Shown: positions 20,801 through 24,052 of the stretch, piece after piece
Layout of the letters: each line of letters begins with the position of its first letter
Numbering within the stretch: the stretch's first letter is position 1
From: a virus
Direction: 5' to 3' (one strand)
Length of the DNA: 24,052 nt
Virus record (IMG/VR): IMGVR_UViG_3300031539_000315
Span: 1 to 24,052 of that record
The notes under the pieces: generated by a model
The model's database searches: none
What the model was told of the DNA's origin: nothing
What the model saw: only the letters and a program-made list of their open reading frames with translations
Program-made: the position numbers and the translations under genes

Positions 20801-22664
20801 TCCTTATGATTTATTTGGAATTGGTATATCAAGTCAACAAGGAACCGGAACACCAACTCAAATTATATATGAAAATGTTGATCTAGAATTATCACAATCA
20901 ATTATTATAACAGATTCGCTAGACACGACTTCAGAGCAAATCATTGAACTGTATGATGGTATACTTGATTCGGGTGGAGTTGTATATCCAGATACTGTTG
21001 ATAGTTGGATTAAATATGATATGGCAATTGAAAACTTCATCAATGGAGTTCAAGTATGGTCAGACTCTGCTGTTCAATGTTGGTTTGAATTAGAGAAGGC
21101 AGATGGAACCAAAACATATTATGGAGGAAATGGATCTCACGCTCTTGTATCTTCAGAAGGACAAGATAGATTAACACAGTATGCAAGTCTTGCTTTGGCA
21201 AAAACAAACTATTGGCAGAAGACTACATCTGGATATGAGCATGCATTTCTACCAAATGGTGTGGTTGCAAAGTATTGCACAATTTATATGACAGCACCAA
21301 GCGATTATCAAATCTATGAATTAGTATTCAGAAGAATTGTAATTGCTGAAGATATAGCAACAGAGAATCTATCTGCAATATCTGCGGATATAGGTGTAAT
21401 CACAGCAGGATCAATTCAATCACCAGACTATTCAGCAACAGAGGGTATGATAATTGATCTAGACAATAAAGATATAAATATTCGTAAATCTTCAGTTGAC
21501 ATCTTAACATATGATGGTGACACAGGAGATTTGAGTATAAGAGGTGTAATCACAGCGTTAAGTAGTTCAGATCTTCCTTGGTCATCTGTATCAGGTGAAG
21601 CTAAACCGGAAGACTATGCTACAGATAATAACAGTTGGGAACATCCAAGCGATCAAACAAAGATTGATGGTGGTCAAGTTTATATTGGTTCTACATTGAA
21701 ATTAGCTGAAGGTGGAATAGCAGAATTTGGAAATAAGAATGTTATCATTGATACAGCTGGTAACCATGGATCAATTATTGTAGCTGTTGATGGTGGACCT
21801 GAAGCTGGCGACTATTGTGTGCTTTCAGATGGTGATCTTGATTTCTATATCAAAGTAGGAGAAGAACACTTTCCTTATAAATCATTGACCAGAGTTGAGG
21901 GTGGAACAGCAGCTAATGGAACTTGGACTACAATTCCAGGATACTTTAAGAATGCTCCAAGAGTAATTGTAACACCTGCTTCATTAAGAACTTATGATAA
22001 TAGATATCCAACTCAATCACAATCATTGAAGATGGAAGCTACACAAGTTCAAGAAACGTCACTTGGTTCAAAGCAATGGAAATTTTATACACAGGCAACT
22101 CTTGAATTGAGTGAAGGATCAACAGGCGGTCTCCCTATAAACGATACGGAATCAAGAAGCGTTTATGCTCTATCATCATGGGCAACATTAACTCAAAGTC
22201 CAACTGTATCTCTTGTTGGAACTACAAGATCAATAACTGTTAATTTTCAAACAGATGGATATACAAGAAAGTTAATTCGAGCATCTAGAACAACAACAGA
22301 TAAAGCTGGACACACAACATACTATCCAGGTTTAACTTATTTCTATCGTGCAGCATATGTTATTAGATTGTGGGTGTATCTTGTTGGTTCTGGTTGGGCA
22401 TACATTGATAAGTATATCAATCCTGGTAGAGGATCATCGCCTGCACCACAGTCATTCTCTATGACTTATAGTCATCCAACATATAATTTATCACAATTCT
22501 ATTCTCAATGGATTTATAGTGGATTGAATAGTTATTCTACAATAAATACTGCACAATCTACATATACAAGAGAGTTGTTGACTTGTGTAAGTTATTCATC
22601 AGATCAGATTTCAACATCAATTCTAGAAACAGGAAATCTGAATTGGTTAGCAATAGGAAGTTAA
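17832..22664 (+). CDS. Tail tip attachment / central fiber protein, lambda J-like
   Basis: The 1610-residue protein starts at ATG 17832, overlapping the PanC-like gene by 14 bases. The N-terminus is typical of J: a Gly-rich start (RGRGGGGGGEAYTPVEAP), then STARIVDVLCEGLIYGP. Central parts include PAWVLFDMINNERFGLG, the R..ALAVINHLCSVFRGYP segment and a second hub-like part (LYDPNKYTFVEDG at about 650). Three fibronectin type III-like domains follow at about 680-775, 785-900 and 930-1015. The last 600 residues include a stretch near 1190-1200 (TENLSAISADIGVITAGSIQ) common before tip fiber ends, then a variable receptor-binding part. J forms the trimeric hub and fiber at the tail tip and defines host binding. 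Lambda J has 1132 residues, so this one is long. Confidence 0.93.
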   Translation: MSKDKQIVRGRGGGGGGEAYTPVEAPNNLKSTSTARIVDVLCEGLIYGPANGGVGDGDGLKWKKSTYFNEVPVVGESGTINFTGVTLDGRCGYSMGTSDSLNKAYPLTDFDSIDNVTVVNTQIKKETGEYTLVITDPDVDTVYITLEFPVMLQQEDNGDTNPTTVKYHVDVIGDDGAGDVMHWITAAGEGTLTGKNVSPFRRQHQLDGLNTTAYLWGTGPYHIKIYRDTDDTDTVKKQNAMYLYSYTESKSVKMSYPDTAVAGVSLISDKFGGSVPARAYNIYGRYMWIPSNYTPDIENGGGTYSGVWDGEFKYGYCSNPAWVLFDMINNERFGLGEDVDPALVDKWKLYTIGQYCDEPVDFIERTRLPGGGYSSDSTSSEPRFTFNGVISDRRQALAVINHLCSVFRGYPIWTSGFVSFDQDTPKDITRIANQSNVKDGLFEYEGTAKSSRTTAVNVSYNDMDQFGKPTIVTIHDEDGIIRYGYNPIDIFCFGCTSKNEAIRRAKYILYTDLNQTELVSFTGGIEWADGIPGEVIGIQDKDYVSSVNQSGRVVSGTTTSITIDRPMEIEVGETYTLYCADNTAATVFEKILTNDATTTTTLTWSGAVAEAPSPGQTWAVTKSSVTDVRQFQITNVKELTMGSEYEVSAILYDPNKYTFVEDGNIIEVPPASNLPIGALDPPSNLQVQPFTYTDGDKKNRKYGALISWVASPDSRTQDYQIQIQKTSEAAFTLDRTASLSYTWRDVPAGTYSIKVRATSATGNSEWILYPDFTMVTNVKDLAAPTNLRTIDEPATDEFNGPDCEIEWDASVGAAYDGSTVVYISDGTDTNILELDTTSSVGYDTVFGYKIEVYKVDNTLLRTWVTEDGETLQYIYTFNMNNDDNAGSPIRQIKFKVYAFNKNGTLSPPATLTASNPQPTMVGQTPTVYSKPTYLDVTWSHVLDNDLSFYRVYYDSTSTLTYTQYIDVPYPITEAEVFGLNFGTTYYIEIVPYDLFGIGISSQQGTGTPTQIIYENVDLELSQSIIITDSLDTTSEQIIELYDGILDSGGVVYPDTVDSWIKYDMAIENFINGVQVWSDSAVQCWFELEKADGTKTYYGGNGSHALVSSEGQDRLTQYASLALAKTNYWQKTTSGYEHAFLPNGVVAKYCTIYMTAPSDYQIYELVFRRIVIAEDIATENLSAISADIGVITAGSIQSPDYSATEGMIIDLDNKDINIRKSSVDILTYDGDTGDLSIRGVITALSSSDLPWSSVSGEAKPEDYATDNNSWEHPSDQTKIDGGQVYIGSTLKLAEGGIAEFGNKNVIIDTAGNHGSIIVAVDGGPEAGDYCVLSDGDLDFYIKVGEEHFPYKSLTRVEGGTAANGTWTTIPGYFKNAPRVIVTPASLRTYDNRYPTQSQSLKMEATQVQETSLGSKQWKFYTQATLELSEGSTGGLPINDTESRSVYALSSWATLTQSPTVSLVGTTRSITVNFQTDGYTRKLIRASRTTTDKAGHTTYYPGLTYFYRAAYVIRLWVYLVGSGWAYIDKYINPGRGSSPAPQSFSMTYSHPTYNLSQFYSQWIYSGLNSYSTINTAQSTYTRELLTCVSYSSDQISTSILETGNLNWLAIGS

Positions 22665-22665
22665 T

Positions 22666-23259
22666 ATGAAATATGTTGATAATTTAAATGATTTCTTATA
22701 TATAGTTAAAGATGATCCGTGTGCAGTTATTGGACTTCATAAGAAACATCCGAAGTTAAGTCCATTTCATGCTGGACATATTTATTGCATTAAAGAGATG
22801 CTTAAACTGAAGGTTGATTATACAGTAGCTTTAATGTGGGATAGTGAAGATGGAATGAAATATATTTACAATAGAATGATAAATGAAAGACCCCTCAATT
22901 TAAATTATATGAAAAACATACTTGAAAAAATAGGAATTGATGTCTTTTATTATCTAAAACACGAAGATTTTATGAATAATTGGGTGCCAAGAATAGATTT
23001 CGATTATTATCATAAATTTATTGATGAGGTAATAACGAAGGAAAACTATCTAAAGACTCTTGACATTGCACATTATTTTCCAGCATATGTATTTGATCAA
23101 TTCTTTAATCGAAAGTATTGGATTGGATCTTCAAAGGATGTTCAAAGAAAAACAATGAAAGACTTTTGTGAGAAATATACAAACACAACAATGGTTATAT
23201 TAAGAAGGATAAAAAATCAAATGGGGCAAGTTTATACAAGTAGTGAAGGAGTAATTTAA
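22666..23259 (+). CDS. Second PanC-like HxGH protein, truncated form after J
   Basis: The 197-residue protein starts one base after the J stop, with AGGAAG in the J end as ribosome binding site. It shows the PanC layout up to the last active-site motif: HKKHPKLSPFHAGH with HAGH at 35-38, strand VDYTVALMW at 50-58, helix-strand NYMKNILEKIGIDVFYYL at 80-97, a GSSKDVQRK segment at 154-162 placed like GEKDFQQ of PanC, and IKNQMGQVYTSSEGVI at the end, placed like I.R..DGLALSSRNGYL. It keeps SS (192-193) but stops there, lacking the 90-residue C-terminal domain of PanC. The two phage proteins differ strongly from each other, so this is not a recent copy. The SSKDVQR stretch could also be read as an ISSTxIR-type motif of other HxGH transferases. 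Confidence 0.65.
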   Translation: MKYVDNLNDFLYIVKDDPCAVIGLHKKHPKLSPFHAGHIYCIKEMLKLKVDYTVALMWDSEDGMKYIYNRMINERPLNLNYMKNILEKIGIDVFYYLKHEDFMNNWVPRIDFDYYHKFIDEVITKENYLKTLDIAHYFPAYVFDQFFNRKYWIGSSKDVQRKTMKDFCEKYTNTTMVILRRIKNQMGQVYTSSEGVI

Positions 23260-24052
23260 ATGGCAAAATATATCACAGACATCATTCAGGATATTATTGA
23301 TGAGGTAGATTCAACAGCATTAAATGCAACCATTCAGGAATATCTTGAGACTCCTGCTAATGGTTATATGGACTCTACGGCAACTTCAACATATTACAAT
23401 GATGGCACAGCGTATGTTCCAATTGATGCAACCACTTATGGATATATAACTCTTGAAGGATATACAGACGGACAAGAATATGTTCTTCCACCTACATTAA
23501 CAGTTGAACAATGGAAGGCATTATATCTTGAGCAAACATACAATGATGCAATGATTTCAATTGAAAAGATTGCATTTCTAGATACAAATTCACCTAACTA
23601 TCCTATGACAGATTATGAGGATATCTTATTCAACTTTGATACAGCTGATTCATTAAACTATGCTATAACTCCAGTTTCTGATGAAGTCTATCTTGAATAT
23701 AGATATGCAGTAGCACAGAAGATTGATGGTTTCTTCTTTCAAGCTGGTGAGGATGGAGCACAAGTATATGGAGCAGACTCAACTGCATCTGTAATTCTTG
23801 CTGGATATATATCTTATTCAAATAATGAAACAGATTGGGTGTATGTTAAGAATGGAACTCTAAATCAAGCAGGCGATAGTGTTGGTATAATTACAACAGA
23901 TGAGGCAGAAGCCAAAGCAGCTCCATTCATATTTGATTTTCCTACAGGATTTGAATTTCGAGAAATTGTAAACATTCTATTTAACAATATATCTGTTGAA
24001 GCCAAATTCTGGAGGTTCTATCCTGTTGATCTTCTTACATATCTTACAAGTA
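23260..24052 (+). CDS. Downstream tail gene, N-terminal 264 residues (runs off right edge)
   Basis: An open frame starts at ATG 23260, directly after the TAA of the second PanC-like gene, with GAAGGAG about eight bases upstream, and remains open to the window end. It begins MAKYITDIIQDIIDEVDSTA and is rich in Tyr, Thr and Asp, with strand-like segments such as YGYITLEGYTDGQEYVLPP, VYLEYRYAVAQKIDGFFFQA and SVILAGYISYSN. I recognise no family. Its place after J and its composition suggest a tail fiber or another distal tail part. There is no signal peptide or membrane helix in the visible part. Confidence 0.8.
   Translation, partial: MAKYITDIIQDIIDEVDSTALNATIQEYLETPANGYMDSTATSTYYNDGTAYVPIDATTYGYITLEGYTDGQEYVLPPTLTVEQWKALYLEQTYNDAMISIEKIAFLDTNSPNYPMTDYEDILFNFDTADSLNYAITPVSDEVYLEYRYAVAQKIDGFFFQAGEDGAQVYGADSTASVILAGYISYSNNETDWVYVKNGTLNQAGDSVGIITTDEAEAKAAPFIFDFPTGFEFREIVNILFNNISVEAKFWRFYPVDLLTYLTS

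Noticed and set aside
1-24052. CRISPR arrays, insertion sequences, integrase or lysis genes
   Set aside because: No regular spaced repeats, transposase motifs, recombinase motifs or holin/endolysin-type ORFs were seen in the window.

Overview
The window is a piece of an AT-rich tailed (siphovirus-type) phage or prophage genome, laid out as two divergent blocks around an intergenic region at about 2403-2620. Plus-strand genes are packed with small gaps or short overlaps and mostly carry clear AAGGAG-type ribosome binding sites. The head genes are HK97-type. The tail-tip set (M, L, K, I, J relatives, with a Cys-cluster L protein and a JAMM plus NlpC/P60 K protein) is lambda-type, which points to a Gram-negative host by analogy only; nothing in the window fixes the host.

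The leftward block (minus strand, 1-2402) reads from right to left. It holds a ribbon-helix-helix (RHH) regulator with a GTG start (2229-2402), an unrecognised 145-residue protein (1695-2132), a 193-base untranslated stretch that can fold into several stems, a DUF3223/DCL-like protein (882-878 side ending at 878, starting 1501), a 50-residue coupled ORF (729-881), and the N-terminal part of a DnaB-like replicative helicase that runs off the left edge (1-748). This looks like an early or replication operon. Several inverted repeats here pair fully only as minus-strand RNA, because one position needs a G-U pair.

The rightward block (2621-24052) is the late morphogenesis operon. Its order is: zinc-ribbon protein, small and large terminase, HNH homing endonuclease, portal-MuF fusion, prohead protease, major capsid protein, gp6-like connector, gp10-like head-tail joining protein, tail terminator, remnant of a second HNH endonuclease, tail tube, small CxxC protein, tail assembly chaperone G with a -1 frameshift to G-T, tape measure, M, L, K, I, J, and a partial downstream tail gene.

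The most unusual content is a pair of proteins with the layout of pantothenate synthetase (PanC, an HxGH nucleotidylyltransferase-fold ligase). One lies between I and J (16973-17845, full length with altered signature residues). The other lies directly after J (22666-23259, ending at the last active-site motif). Both are translated as part of the tail operon, and I know of no established role for such enzymes at a tail tip. Other points of interest are a textbook frameshift site (A AAA AAC, six-base spacer, bulged stem), a C-x2-C-x13-C-x2-C motif shared by the G-T protein and its upstream neighbour, a decayed HNH gene in frame with the tail terminator stop codon, and two places where an RNA pseudoknot could cover a ribosome binding site.
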